A stretch of 64,000 nt of DNA from Blastopirellula sp. J2-11 (GCF_024584705.1 NZ_CP097384.1:4588001-4652000), one strand, 5' to 3'. Shown: positions 35,439 to 44,642, counted from the stretch's first letter. A program made the numbers and translations. Notes: generated by a model from the letters alone, not told the origin.

Positions 35439-36987
35439 GCCGCCACCTCGTCCTTCGTGTTCGCCAATTCGCCGACCAGCGTTCTAATCCCACTCGGCCG
35501 GAATGATATCGAGATATTTCCCCCGTCGCCGTCGTATTCGACCCGTTCGACGAGTAGCCCAATAACGCGTTCTTGTTCCCGCGGGGCCAGACACGCCCAC
35601 ACGGCGTCGAATTCGGCCAATGCGGCGGCAACCTCGGTCCGGTCGAGTGCATCACCGCCAAGTGCGGCTAACTCGTCCTCAATCTCCGTCGAACGCCGTT
35701 CCGCTTCCTGGATCCGATCATGGGCATCGGCCAGCCTAGAATCGCCAGGACCGACCGTAGCCGCCAATCGTCCAAGTTCAGCGTGTGCTTCACGTAGTTC
35801 CTGATGCAGATCGGCCCGTTCCGCCTGGAGTTGCTCGGTTTGTCGGGCGGTCTGCACCCGTACCTGTTCGAGCGTCGCGCTGATCACCTGCGGATCACGC
35901 CCAATCGCCTTGATCTCATTCACGATGAACCGCTCAATCTCACCCGCGGGGATCGACGGCGCCGGGCACGAATCCCATCCGCGTTTCTGAGCCTTTTGGC
36001 AGACGTAGTACCGATAGAGCCGGTTGCCCTTCTTCTTGGAATAGCTGTGGCTCATTCCGCACTGGCAGGCGGAGCAATGCAAGAGGCCTCGCAGCAAGGC
36101 GTGGTGCTTGTTGCGGACCACCTTCCCGCCGCTAGCGTCTGCACCTTCGCGAACGTCTCTGGATCGATGATCGCCTCATGTTCACCCTCGTACACTTCCG
36201 TCTTGTAGCGAACCTTGCCGATGTAGACCACGTTGGTGAGCAGGTTGTAGAGCGAGCCCTTGTCGAACCGTCGACCGCCACGTTCGGTATCTTTCTTCGT
36301 TGTCCAGCGTTTGGTTCGCCAGCAGCGGTTCTCAAGTTCCTTGGCGACGTCCAGCAGCGATTGACGCTCCAGGTACATCTCAAATATCTCTCGTACCCGT
36401 CGTGCTTCTGCGTCATCGAGAATCAGCTTGGTCTGTTCGACGTTGTAGCCCAGTACCGGCATACCGCCCGACCATTTTCCCTTTCGGCGTGCGGCGGCAA
36501 TCTTGTCGCGAGTTCGTTCGCTGATCATCTCGCGTTCGAATTGGGCAAAGGAGAGCAGCACGTTCAGGACCAACCGCCCCATCGAGGAAGCCGTATTGAA
36601 GGCCTGCGTTACGCTGACGAACGACACCTTGTTCCTGTCAAAGGTTTCGATGATCCTCGTGAAGTCGAGTAAGCTGCGGCTGAGGCGATCAACTTTGTAA
36701 ACCACCACGCAGTTTACTTTTCCCGATTCAATGTCGGCCAGCAGACGCCGCAGCGCCGGCCGGTCCATGTTGGCGCCGGTGAAACCACCATCGTCATAGC
36801 GGTCCGGCAGACAGACCCAATTCTCATGGCGCTGGCTCTGGATGTACGCCTCGCCCGCTTCTCGTTGGGCATCCAGCGTATTGAACTCCTGCTCCAGACC
36901 TTCTTCGGTTGATTTGCGGGTGTAGATCGCGCACCGAATCGTGGCGGGCTCGGCGGGAGGCTTGGCACGTTTGTTCATTTCGCACAT
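35435..36987 (-). pseudogene. Large serine recombinase, frameshifted near 36,131
   Basis: Two overlapping frames together make one recombinase. The first (from the ATG at 36987) has the resolvase domain with catalytic S26 in IYTRKST, VVYKVDRLSRSLLDF and SERTRDKIAAARRKGKW, then the recombinase domain to about residue 286. The reading frame then has to shift by -1 near 36,131-36,140 to continue as SGGKVVRNKHHALLRGLLHC, with the zinc ribbon (CSACQCGMSHSY, YYVCQ), a coiled coil and a C-terminal domain down to 35435. Both halves are otherwise well kept, so the lesion is recent, or is a sequencing error; no classic slippery heptamer is seen. An intact enzyme would integrate and excise the element. 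Confidence 0.85.
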
Positions 36988-37466
36988 CCATTCTTACGCA
37001 GACCGAAGAAATGAAATCCATTCCAATGCTTGCCGGTGATCGCCTTCGCAACCGCGGTCAGCGATTTGTAACGCTCGCCTTGGCACTCGAAGCCTTCGTC
37101 CAGCACTTTCACGTGGATCGTTTGACCCTTGTACACACGCCTTAGTGACATGCCTGGAAGGAGGTGTGTACTTTGCGGCGACTTGGTGGCGACCGAGATG
37201 ATTCGTGACTCGGCGTTGGCGGAGGGTTTTTGCGTTCGCGGGATGGTCATCCTCAGATCGGCGTCGTTGGCAAGTTCCCTCGCTCGCCGCCGTGCCCGTT
37301 CGGACAAGCCTCCTTCGGCGTTGGCCTGCATCCGCCACGCGATCCGTCTGATTAACCATTGCTTATGTCTACCATTGGTTCGTTCGCCAAAGACCTCGGC
37401 ATATTTTTCCCGCAATTGGTTGACCGTCATCCGCTCCATCGCGGCGACCTCTTTATCGATGTTCAT
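36975..37466 (-). CDS. DUF2924 domain protein
   Basis: A 163-residue basic protein. The N-terminal MTVNQLREKYAEVFGER and WLIRRIAWRMQ and the C-terminal LRRVYKGQTIHVKVLDEGFE, YKSLTAVAKAITGKHWNGFH, FFGL are the hallmarks of DUF2924. The C-terminal part resembles RAMA-type small domains that bind DNA or modified DNA. DUF2924 genes are regularly placed just upstream of serine recombinases; here its stop overlaps the recombinase start by 13 bases. It probably helps recombination, but its role is not established. Confidence 0.85.
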   Translation of the reverse strand: MNIDKEVAAMERMTVNQLREKYAEVFGERTNGRHKQWLIRRIAWRMQANAEGGLSERARRRARELANDADLRMTIPRTQKPSANAESRIISVATKSPQSTHLLPGMSLRRVYKGQTIHVKVLDEGFECQGERYKSLTAVAKAITGKHWNGFHFFGLRKNGCAK

Positions 37467-37705
37467 CTTTCTAAAACTCCTGTGGTGAGAGTGGTTGCGT
37501 CAACAGGAGTGTCCAGAGAGCGGTATCTCGGCGCGGAACTCAAGGCGTCGTGCGAGAAAGTTTTGGGAGAGGTGACCGAAGGTGTCACGGGCGAGTGACA
37601 GCATTGTCGTGCTCGAATGCGACGGACAATCGCGCGAGCCAAAATGGTCGCCACTTCGTAGAGCGGATCAGGCTCATCAAATCCGCGATGCGATCGGTGC
37701 GTCAT
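37463..37705 (-). CDS. Small protein at the head of the recombinase operon
   Basis: An 80-residue frame whose stop overlaps the DUF2924 start by ATGA, which suggests a coupled gene. The N-terminal part (YEVATILARAIVRRIRARQ) is a plausible amphipathic helix; the rest is Ser/Thr/Pro-rich with no recognisable domain. Its position as first gene of the leftward operon supports it more than its sequence does. Confidence 0.45.
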   Translation of the reverse strand: MTHRSHRGFDEPDPLYEVATILARAIVRRIRARQCCHSPVTPSVTSPKTFSHDALSSAPRYRSLDTPVDATTLTTGVLER

Positions 37706-37828
37706 TCCTAATCACCTCATCCTTGAAAAGTGCGGGCTGTTAACCGGTTCGCACTTCCAATACGCCCTTTTGTTTCCGTGCGCTCGGAATCCGTGCGGAT
37801 CGCAGTTTTTTTTCTTTTGGAGAGCAAT

Positions 37829-38821
37829 ATGAACGAAGACGAACTCGATGAATTGTTGGCCGATGGAGAAGCCAAGGAGCAGCAGCGCCGGGATCGAGAG
37901 GCCGTGCGAGCCTACAAAATCAAACGCGAACATAGGCTGGAGGAAGCCTTCCACGAATTGAATGTCTTGCCGGACAAGTTTCATCGTGAAACCGGCGAAT
38001 ATCCGGAATACGACAACTGGCCGTTTTGCGATCCACCTCCGGCAAACTATTGGCGCTGGTATGCCCAACGCGTGATTAACGTCGCCGATGTGATCGTCGT
38101 GGATCGGTGGAAGGCCAATCTAGATCAGCTCGAAATCGTGGAAACGAATGGGAGGATCGCCCTCGGGTTGCTGTATCACGCGATGAAAAGAGATGTGGAT
38201 TCTCTGGCCAAGAAGATCGAGAAGACCATCATGCGTGTTGAGGATGGCCCCGAGGCGAAGGCGTGGCTAGTCGTCAGGATCGTCCGAATGCTAACGAATC
38301 CACCCAAAACGAGTGAAAACGAGATCGAGCCGTCTTCATTTCCTAGCGAAGTCGCCGCTCGTGAGAATCCAAGCGAAGCGGCCGCGGTTACAAAAATGTC
38401 GACGGAAGAAGTTATAGAGCGTCTTCTTTGCAGACTCGATGCCGGTGATGCGTTCTTGAGCAGACGCCAACTGGCAAAAGATATTGATTGCTCTTATTAC
38501 AGGGTCGACATGGCGTTCAAGACTACGTCCCGCCTTCAGGCGTGGGAGAGAACGAAAAAGAGCAAACGCAGAACCCAGACATTCAGCGACCAAGATCACG
38601 ATCGACTGCACCAGAAATGCTTCGAAGATCCTACCGAACAGATCGAACTGCAAGATGAGGCTGAGGCGGCACTCCGCAAACTGATCAAAAATGCATCGGA
38701 TGAGCGTAAGGAGCAGTATTTAAAGATCCAGGCAGAATGCAAAGGTGATCCGATGCTCACTCTCCTCGGTATCCGGCAGTACAAGGACGACAAGAGTCTC
38801 CGAGTCTTGGACCATAGTTAG
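37829..38821 (+). CDS. Accessory-element protein of unknown function with HTH-like segment
   Basis: About 330 residues from the ATG at 37829, with GGAGAG just upstream; the frame is open for 33 codons before it. The N-terminus is charged and helical (EDELDELLADGEAKEQQRRD). A central region (WRWYAQRVINVADVIVVDRW, RIALGLLYHAMKRDVDSLAK) is unassigned. The C-terminal half has FLSRRQLAKDIDCSYYRVDM, which looks like a helix-turn-helix. It is the first gene of the rightward element module and may be a regulator or replication accessory protein. Confidence 0.55.
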   Translation: MNEDELDELLADGEAKEQQRRDREAVRAYKIKREHRLEEAFHELNVLPDKFHRETGEYPEYDNWPFCDPPPANYWRWYAQRVINVADVIVVDRWKANLDQLEIVETNGRIALGLLYHAMKRDVDSLAKKIEKTIMRVEDGPEAKAWLVVRIVRMLTNPPKTSENEIEPSSFPSEVAARENPSEAAAVTKMSTEEVIERLLCRLDAGDAFLSRRQLAKDIDCSYYRVDMAFKTTSRLQAWERTKKSKRRTQTFSDQDHDRLHQKCFEDPTEQIELQDEAEAALRKLIKNASDERKEQYLKIQAECKGDPMLTLLGIRQYKDDKSLRVLDHS

Positions 38822-38967
38822 TCCGCCGTTTTCAAGCGCGCGCCAGCGCACGACTGCGCTTGAAATCGCTTTCGACCGAGGTTTCTAGGGTCTACGAGAA
38901 ATCTTTCGAACGTTTCGCTTTCTTTTAGAAGGGTGTTTTTTCCTCCTGAAAGAAAGCGAGACGATTC

Positions 38968-39195
38968 ATGCGATCTACACCTCCCCGACTCCAAACGACC
39001 GGAGTCATTGCCGAAAAGCTGGGTGTGCCATTGCACCGCGTCCAGCACGTTCTGGCCACACGACCCCACATCAAGCCCGCCGCTCGGGCAGGTATTCTTC
39101 GTTTGTTTGACTCCGAGGCGATTGAACAGATCCGCCACGAACTCGAAGTCATCGACGCCATTCGCCAATTCTCCAACACAGGAGAATCGGCATGA
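38968..39195 (+). CDS. Small MerR-like HTH protein
   Basis: A 75-residue protein that begins LQTTGVIAEKLGVPLHRVQH, a MerR/excisionase-like winged HTH opening, followed by HIKPAARAGILRLFDSEAIE, the second part of such a domain. Excisionases and small repressors of mobile elements have this size. Its stop overlaps the next gene's start by ATGA. Confidence 0.65.
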   Translation: MRSTPPRLQTTGVIAEKLGVPLHRVQHVLATRPHIKPAARAGILRLFDSEAIEQIRHELEVIDAIRQFSNTGESA

Positions 39196-39788
39196 TCACG
39201 AAAACCATTTCACGTCCCGACGCCGCTACGGCCATCCAACAGTCTCGGTTCTTACTCGACACTAGCGCCAGACGGTTGTCTGAGAAACTTTGTGATCCCT
39301 CCGGCGTCGACGACTACCGGCAGGAGCTGGCACTCCACATTCTGAAGCGATGGAACAGCTTCGATCCCTCTCGTGGCTCCGTTCAGAGCTTCGTCAACGA
39401 ACTCGTGAGAGACCGCGAACGCGACATCATTCGATCGTATTGGCGAAAGTGTCGCGGCAATGGCCAGACGATCCAGTGGCCTGTCTCATCGCATGATGGA
39501 TCACTCCTCGACGTCATCGACCACCGGACTATCCCCGGCGAAGATTGGCGCGAGGTTGACGCCGCCATCAAGGGCCTGATTGCTCCGGAGCAGACCATCT
39601 GCCAGTTGTACCGCAGCGGACACTCCATTTCTGACATTGCAAGACGATTGCATCTATCACGAGGAGCCATTTACAGGTCGCTGAATTTCATTGGTCAGTA
39701 CTTCGAGGACCAAGGACTTCGAGAATATATCGATTTTCCGAGCGCACGTGAGGCAGACGGCGTAACTGATGATTCGTCCTCAACCTAA
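39192..39788 (+). CDS. Sigma-70-like regulator of the element
   Basis: A 198-residue protein resembling a divergent small sigma factor. The N-terminal DDYRQELALHILKRWNSFDP followed by SRGSVQSFVNELVRDRERDI matches region 2, and SISDIARRLHLSRGAIYRSL near residue 150 matches the region 4 helix-turn-helix. It could redirect RNA polymerase to element promoters. The start overlaps the MerR-like gene stop by four bases. Confidence 0.7.
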   Translation: MITKTISRPDAATAIQQSRFLLDTSARRLSEKLCDPSGVDDYRQELALHILKRWNSFDPSRGSVQSFVNELVRDRERDIIRSYWRKCRGNGQTIQWPVSSHDGSLLDVIDHRTIPGEDWREVDAAIKGLIAPEQTICQLYRSGHSISDIARRLHLSRGAIYRSLNFIGQYFEDQGLREYIDFPSAREADGVTDDSSST

Positions 39789-39807
39789 CCCGGCTCGGAG
39801 CACCAAC

Positions 39808-40155
39808 ATGACAGCGACCAAGATTGTTTATCGATTCACTTTCGCGAGAAGCGTCGAACAGGAGGATGTCCAGGCCGCAATCGTCCTGGCCTTGTTCGGC
39901 GTGGAGTCACTCCATGGTCGGGCTCGCATTCGGCTCGATGCGGCTCACCACTTCGATTTCTCCCAAAGAGCCTGTGTGATCGACGCCAGCAATGAGGTTG
40001 GCGTCGATCTGAGCCGCCTGTTCACCGGTTTTCTCCTGCGGGAAATCGGTGACGACGGCTTTCAGGTTGAACGGATTGAGAAGGATGCGGTGAAGAAGTC
40101 CTCGGTGTCCCATGTTGGTTTCAACAGCGTAACGAAGCCGGGAGGGGCTGCATGA
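39808..40155 (+). CDS. Small element protein of unknown function
   Basis: A 115-residue protein from the ATG at 39808; the frame is open 13 codons upstream into the sigma-like gene. It reads as an alpha/beta domain (VYRFTFARSVEQEDVQAAI, ARIRLDAAHHFDFSQRACVI, FTGFLLREIGDDGFQVERIE). Its stop overlaps the primase start by four bases, so it belongs to the replication operon. No family is recognised. Confidence 0.6.
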   Translation: MTATKIVYRFTFARSVEQEDVQAAIVLALFGVESLHGRARIRLDAAHHFDFSQRACVIDASNEVGVDLSRLFTGFLLREIGDDGFQVERIEKDAVKKSSVSHVGFNSVTKPGGAA

Positions 40156-42443
40156 TTGTTAGAACTGGGGCAAGTACTGCCCATGAATACGTTCGCCGCG
40201 GCTGGTCAGTCGTTCCTGTTCCCCATCGCTCGAAGAATCCTGGGTTCAACGACTGGCAGAAGTTGCGAATCCAGGAAAACGAACTCGATCAATACTTCAA
40301 AAGCGATCGACAGAATATCGGCGTGCTGTTGGGAGAACCATCGGGCTGGCTGATCGACATCGACCTAGATCATTCGCTTGCCGTCGATCTAGCCGATCAA
40401 TACCTCACGCCAACGGATGCAGTCTTTGGCAGAACTTCGCGGCCTGGTTCCCACCGGATCTATCAAGTGACTGGACCGCTTGAGACGAAGAAGCTCCGCA
40501 GCAAAAAAGTAGGCATGCTCGTCGAGATCCGCTCGACCGGCATGCAGACAGTTTTTCCAGACAGTACGCATGAATCTGGCGAACCGATTCGCTGGGAAAA
40601 CGAGGATCCGGAACCGGCGATTGTCGATCCCGAGCAACTCTTGGACTGCGTCCAACGACTGGCGGATGCAGTGTTGGTCCAGCTCGGCGAGGGTCCGTCA
40701 CCGGTAACGGTGAGGCAACCAGCCAAGAGCCCGATGGCGCCCAAGCAGGTGAACGCTGTCGCTACCGATCCAACCGATAGCGCCGCCCTCTGCCTGGAAG
40801 CAATGCTCCGTATCCGACTCACTGACAAAAGCGACGGTTCGTATCGTCTCTTTGTCGCAGCGTGTCGCACGGTCGAATATGACCTGGATGATCAGACGGC
40901 CCTCGCCACGATCCGGGAATATGCTCGTCAGCAGCCGTTTCCGAAGGATTGGACCGACGACGAGGTCCTCAAGCGAATCCGCGATGCCGAACAGAAATGC
41001 CAGCGTGGACAGGCGTTTGAGATGGACAGCGAGGGTTACGTTCCGCTTGGCAATCGCGATCCGGCATCGGGTCGTGTCGTGCTTTCACCTAAACGGACGC
41101 TGCCGACTGCTGAGGCGTATGTCCGTGACTTCCACTTCCATCCGGAAGGCCGCACGATTCACTTCTACGCCAACCAATTGATCGAGTGGCGGAACAATCG
41201 ATACGTCGATCTCGAGGACGGGGCGGTCAAAAAACGCCTGCAGGAATGGCTACATGCGGCCCTTCGCTACATCCCTGTTCGTGGCGCCTCCGAACTGGAA
41301 CTGGTGGACTTCGAGTCCAATCCGATGACGGTCAACGCGGCACTCGAGTCGATACGATCGCACACTCACCTTCCGGAAACAGTCGCGTCGCCATCTTGGC
41401 TTGGAAAAACGCCTGAGGGTCTGCAGGCCGAGGAACTCTTACCATGCCGGTCGACGCTGCTTCATCTTCCAACAATGCGTCACCTTCCGCCCAACCCAAG
41501 ATTCTTCACGCTCAATGCGCTGGAGTTCGATCCAGATCCATCAGCGCCTGCACCGACCGCCTGGTACGAGTTCCTGCATCAGTTGTTTGAAGATGATATG
41601 GAGTCGCTCGACCTATTACAGGAATGGTTCGGGTACTGCCTGACCGCAGACACATCCCAACAGAAGATGCTGCTCATGGTGGGACCAAGACGGAGCGGCA
41701 AGGGAACCATCGGTCGTGTGTTGACCCGCCTCATTGGCCAAGGCAACGTGAGCGGCCCGACTACTTCCAGTCTAGCCGGTGCGTTCGGACTGCAGCCGCT
41801 GATCGGCAAGTCTCTGGCCATCGTCAGCGATGCCCGGTTTCACGGCGACAACATCGCCACGGTCGTGGAACGCCTGCTCTGCATTTCAGGAGAGGATGCT
41901 CTCACCGTCGATCGGAAGTTTATGGGCAGCCTTACGCTGAAATTGCGGACGCGGTTCATGTTTTTGACCAACGAGTTTCCGCGGCTAAGTGATTCCAGCG
42001 GAGCGTTAGCGGGACGATTCATGATCCTACGGTTCACGCGCACTTTTTATGGCCAGGAAGACGCGGGTTTAACCGATCGGCTCTTTGGCGAATTGCCGGG
42101 AATTCTGAACTGGGCCATTGAAGGTTGGCAGCGTCTGCGAGAGCGAGGGCATTTTATTATGCCGAGCGGGGTCGCGGATGTCGTTCAAGACATCGAGGAC
42201 CTTTCGTCTCCTGTCTCCGCCTTCGTACGAGACCGTTGCGCCGTGCAGCCTGGCAACCGAATCGGCGTCAATGAACTGTATGACGACTGGAAACGTTGGT
42301 GCGAAGACGAGGGGCGAAATCTAGTGTCGACGAAACAGGTTTTTGGTCGTGATCTGTCTGCCGCTGTCCCCGGCGTCACTCGCCGTCGCGGTACCGGTCA
42401 GCAACCCTTCTATGACGGGATCACCCTGAAAGGAACCTTCTAA
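40152..42443 (+). CDS. Prim-Pol / SF3 helicase (D5-like) replication protein
   Basis: A 763-residue primase-helicase. The N-terminal domain is a bifunctional Prim-Pol primase: residues 16-36 give the basic RGWSVVPVPHRSKNPGFNDW opening and LIDIDLDH supplies D69 and D71 as metal ligands, with SRPGSHRIYQ following. A primase C-terminal helical domain spans about 220-280. The last third is a D5/SF3 helicase with Walker A GPRRSGKGT (511-519), Walker B-like SLAIVSDARF and MFLTNEFPRL as motif C. Such proteins start and drive replication of phages, satellites and plasmids. It lies directly before the candidate origin at 42,490-42,600. Confidence 0.88.
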   Translation: MIVRTGASTAHEYVRRGWSVVPVPHRSKNPGFNDWQKLRIQENELDQYFKSDRQNIGVLLGEPSGWLIDIDLDHSLAVDLADQYLTPTDAVFGRTSRPGSHRIYQVTGPLETKKLRSKKVGMLVEIRSTGMQTVFPDSTHESGEPIRWENEDPEPAIVDPEQLLDCVQRLADAVLVQLGEGPSPVTVRQPAKSPMAPKQVNAVATDPTDSAALCLEAMLRIRLTDKSDGSYRLFVAACRTVEYDLDDQTALATIREYARQQPFPKDWTDDEVLKRIRDAEQKCQRGQAFEMDSEGYVPLGNRDPASGRVVLSPKRTLPTAEAYVRDFHFHPEGRTIHFYANQLIEWRNNRYVDLEDGAVKKRLQEWLHAALRYIPVRGASELELVDFESNPMTVNAALESIRSHTHLPETVASPSWLGKTPEGLQAEELLPCRSTLLHLPTMRHLPPNPRFFTLNALEFDPDPSAPAPTAWYEFLHQLFEDDMESLDLLQEWFGYCLTADTSQQKMLLMVGPRRSGKGTIGRVLTRLIGQGNVSGPTTSSLAGAFGLQPLIGKSLAIVSDARFHGDNIATVVERLLCISGEDALTVDRKFMGSLTLKLRTRFMFLTNEFPRLSDSSGALAGRFMILRFTRTFYGQEDAGLTDRLFGELPGILNWAIEGWQRLRERGHFIMPSGVADVVQDIEDLSSPVSAFVRDRCAVQPGNRIGVNELYDDWKRWCEDEGRNLVSTKQVFGRDLSAAVPGVTRRRGTGQQPFYDGITLKGTF

Positions 42444-42492
42444 TGTCAAACGAGAAAAGCATGGAAGTTTCGGCAAGAGTAAACAGGCATCT

Positions 42493-42599
42493 ACTGTCGC
42501 GCACTGTCGCGACACTTCCCATTGTTATCGCGGGTGCGCGCACGCGCACACACGCACGCGTGTACGTACCTCAACTGCAATGGGAACTGTCGCGACAGT
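42493..42599. other. Candidate replication origin of the element
   Basis: A 22-bp inverted repeat with one mismatch (42503-42524 and 42578-42599) contains the palindrome TGTCGCGACA or a close variant in each arm. A further direct half copy, ACTGTCGCG, starts at 42493. Between the arms lies a 36-base strict purine-pyrimidine alternation (42534-42569). It is placed right after the primase-helicase gene and before the ParB-like gene. Placement and repeats fit an iteron-type origin or a partition site; this is inference. An open frame crosses it but is probably not coding. Confidence 0.55.
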
Positions 42600-42638
42600 A
42601 TGCAGCAGTAGCAACACCCAATGGAGGGACTGATTTCA

Positions 42639-42796
42639 TGAACGAGAAGAATGGGCAGGCCAATGGTGGCTGGAAAAGCGTGGCAGCGAGAACGGCGATG
42701 ATCGTCGACGGCGTGGTCGGTCCACTCGACGCGTTCGTCGTCTTTCTATTGCTGCTGCTGGCAGGCACGTGGATGCAACGAATCGTCAACCTCTGA
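42639..42796 (+). CDS. Short membrane peptide
   Basis: A 52-residue frame from the ATG at 42639 with AATGGAGGGA upstream. It has one hydrophobic segment (LDAFVVFLLLLLAGTWM) near the C-terminus after a short polar start. It sits between the candidate origin and the ParB-like gene. Single-helix phage proteins of this type are common, but nothing identifies the function. Confidence 0.4.
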
Positions 42797-42851
42797 CGGC
42801 GCGTTCGCCAATTCGATGGAAACGATTAATCACTCTCAAGGATGGATACCA

Positions 42852-44423
42852 ATGGCGACAGCGACACTTACCAAACCAAGATCCCAAAAAGCGAAAATGG
42901 TCCGCGAGGCGCTTCTCGAGCAATGGCGCAGGTCGAGCGACCGAGAAATCGCAACCCGTCTCGGCGTCAGCAATCGGACCGTCTCGAACCACCGGAAGCA
43001 ACTCGAAGAAGAAGGTCTTATCCTGCCGCGCGGCGAAACTACACAGTCCGTCGAGGCATGCCACGTCGCGGTGTGTACTTCGGCGATCCGCCCCGCCTGG
43101 ATCAACGACAAGCTTTACGATCCGGTGGACGAAAACGAGCCTTCATTCCTGGCGCTGGTCGCCAACGTTGCAGAGCTTGGGATTTTGGAACCAATCGTGG
43201 TAAGTGCCGACGGCGTTATCCTTTCGGGGCATCGGCGCCATGCGGCCGCCTGTAAACTCCAGCTCGCACGAATTCCGGTTCGCATCCGCTATGACGTCTC
43301 TTTCTTCGGCAACCACGACACGTTCATGCGACTGCTGGCGAGCTATAACCGGCAGCGCGTCAAAACAACCTCGGAGCAGTTTCGGGAAGAACTGGCCCTA
43401 GCCTCCAACGACGCCTATATCCGGGTTCGGCGGTTTCGGAAAGACTCGGCCTACGTCGATATCAGCGAGACGATTCCGCTGCGAATCCGAAAACCGCGTT
43501 CGGTGATCACACAAAAGCTGGAGTTACGCAACGCCATCGTTCGCACCGTTCTGGATGAGAACCCCAACTGGCCGATTAGCGACCGGTTCATTTTCTACAG
43601 ACTCCTCAATATCGAAGGTTTGGTGCGCAACGACCTGACCCGGACGCCGTTTGTGAACAACAACGCCTGCTACAACGACACGACCGATATGGTGACGCGG
43701 CTGCGTCTGGACGGCTCGATTCCATTTGAAGCGGTTGGGGACGAGACGCGGCCCGTTGTTATCTGGGACATGCATCGCTGCGTGGGCGATTTTGTGCGTC
43801 GGGAGTGCGAAGAGTTTCTCGACAAATACAACCGTGATCTCCAACAAAGCCAGCCCAACTGGGTGGAACTTCTCGTCGAGAAAAACACGGTGGCAAGCCA
43901 ACTACGGAACCTAGCCGCTGGGTATGGACTACCGATGACGAGCGGACGCGGCTACTCATCGCTTCCGCCCCGCAAAGCAATGGTCGACCGATATCGAGAG
44001 AGTGGTCGCGAGAGCTTGGTGGTAATCGTGATCAGCGACTTCGATCCCGAGGGTGAAGATATCCCCTGCAGCTTTGGCGTGTCGCTTAGGGACGATTTTG
44101 GCATCACCGAAGATCGGCTGCATATCGTGAAGGCGGCGCTGACCAGCGAACAGGTTCATTCTCTGGATTTGCACGAAGGGCAGCTCTCCAAGGAAACTTC
44201 GTCGCGCTACGAGCGATTCGTACGGCTCCATGGCAATCGCGCCTGGGAACTTGAGTCGCTCCCATCCGAGCAACTGCGGGAGATTGTCGAGGTTTCGATT
44301 CGCAGTGTGATAGACCTGGACGCCTTCGAGGCCGAGGTCGAACGGGAGAAAGCAGAGCAGCTGGAGTTGGCGGAGAAACGTCAAAACCTTCGCCGGATGT
44401 TAATCAATCAGGACAAGGAGTAA
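42852..44423 (+). CDS. ParB-like protein fused to a topoisomerase VI A/Spo11-like (mini-A) region
   Basis: About 523 residues from the ATG at 42852 (AAGGATGG upstream). Residues 1-50 hold an HTH (DREIATRLGVSNRTVSNHRK), and about 75-160 form a ParB/Srx domain (LGILEPIVVSADGVILSGHRRHAAACK, with GHRRHAA as the nucleotide-binding box). Residues about 235-320 read PISDRFIFYRLLNIEG ... LRLDGSIPFEAVGDETRP, like the winged-helix 5Y-CAP region of Topo VI subunit A. Residues about 340-430 form a Toprim domain: LLVEKNTVASQL supplies the Glu, SGRGYSS follows, and ISDFDPEGED gives D396 and D398. Stand-alone Topo VI A homologues (mini-A) are known from mobile elements; fusion to ParB is, to me, unusual. 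Role: partition, or DNA cutting/relaxing at the nearby origin. Confidence 0.7.
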   Translation: MATATLTKPRSQKAKMVREALLEQWRRSSDREIATRLGVSNRTVSNHRKQLEEEGLILPRGETTQSVEACHVAVCTSAIRPAWINDKLYDPVDENEPSFLALVANVAELGILEPIVVSADGVILSGHRRHAAACKLQLARIPVRIRYDVSFFGNHDTFMRLLASYNRQRVKTTSEQFREELALASNDAYIRVRRFRKDSAYVDISETIPLRIRKPRSVITQKLELRNAIVRTVLDENPNWPISDRFIFYRLLNIEGLVRNDLTRTPFVNNNACYNDTTDMVTRLRLDGSIPFEAVGDETRPVVIWDMHRCVGDFVRRECEEFLDKYNRDLQQSQPNWVELLVEKNTVASQLRNLAAGYGLPMTSGRGYSSLPPRKAMVDRYRESGRESLVVIVISDFDPEGEDIPCSFGVSLRDDFGITEDRLHIVKAALTSEQVHSLDLHEGQLSKETSSRYERFVRLHGNRAWELESLPSEQLREIVEVSIRSVIDLDAFEAEVEREKAEQLELAEKRQNLRRMLINQDKE

Positions 44424-44426
44424 CCC

Positions 44427-44642
44427 ATGAAACGAACGGATTCCCAAACGCCAGTCACCCAACTTATTAACTGGTACTCGCAAGGTGACTCTCAAATGGT
44501 GGAGGTCAATGGTGTGCGCATTGTCGTACGACTCGTTGGTAGAAAAGGCCGCCGTGCACGGATCGCGATCTCTGCGCCTTCGACAGCAAAATTTTCAGCA
44601 GCTTCTAACGAATCGGACACGTTTCCGATAGTGACTCGTTAG
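44427..44642 (+). CDS. CsrA-like small protein
   Basis: A 71-residue protein three bases after the ParB-like gene. Residues 24-50 (MVEVNGVRIVVRLVGRKG followed by RRARIAISAP) fit the beta-strand pattern and the final 'G.KG..vRigI.AP' motif of CsrA/RsmA RNA-binding proteins, but the N-terminal strand of CsrA (LxLtRrxGE) is not present; PVTQLINWYSQGD stands there instead. It may be an element-borne translation regulator, or just a small beta-rich protein. Confidence 0.45.
   Translation: MKRTDSQTPVTQLINWYSQGDSQMVEVNGVRIVVRLVGRKGRRARIAISAPSTAKFSAASNESDTFPIVTR

Noticed and set aside
36120-36145. Programmed -1 frameshift in the recombinase
   Set aside because: No X-XXY-YYZ slippery heptamer or clear stem-loop behind it; a mutation or read error is simpler.
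42443-42638. N-terminal part of a 117-codon frame across the candidate origin
   Set aside because: The translation of the repeat and the alternating tract (TRTHARVYV) has no protein character; only the part from 42639 is plausible.
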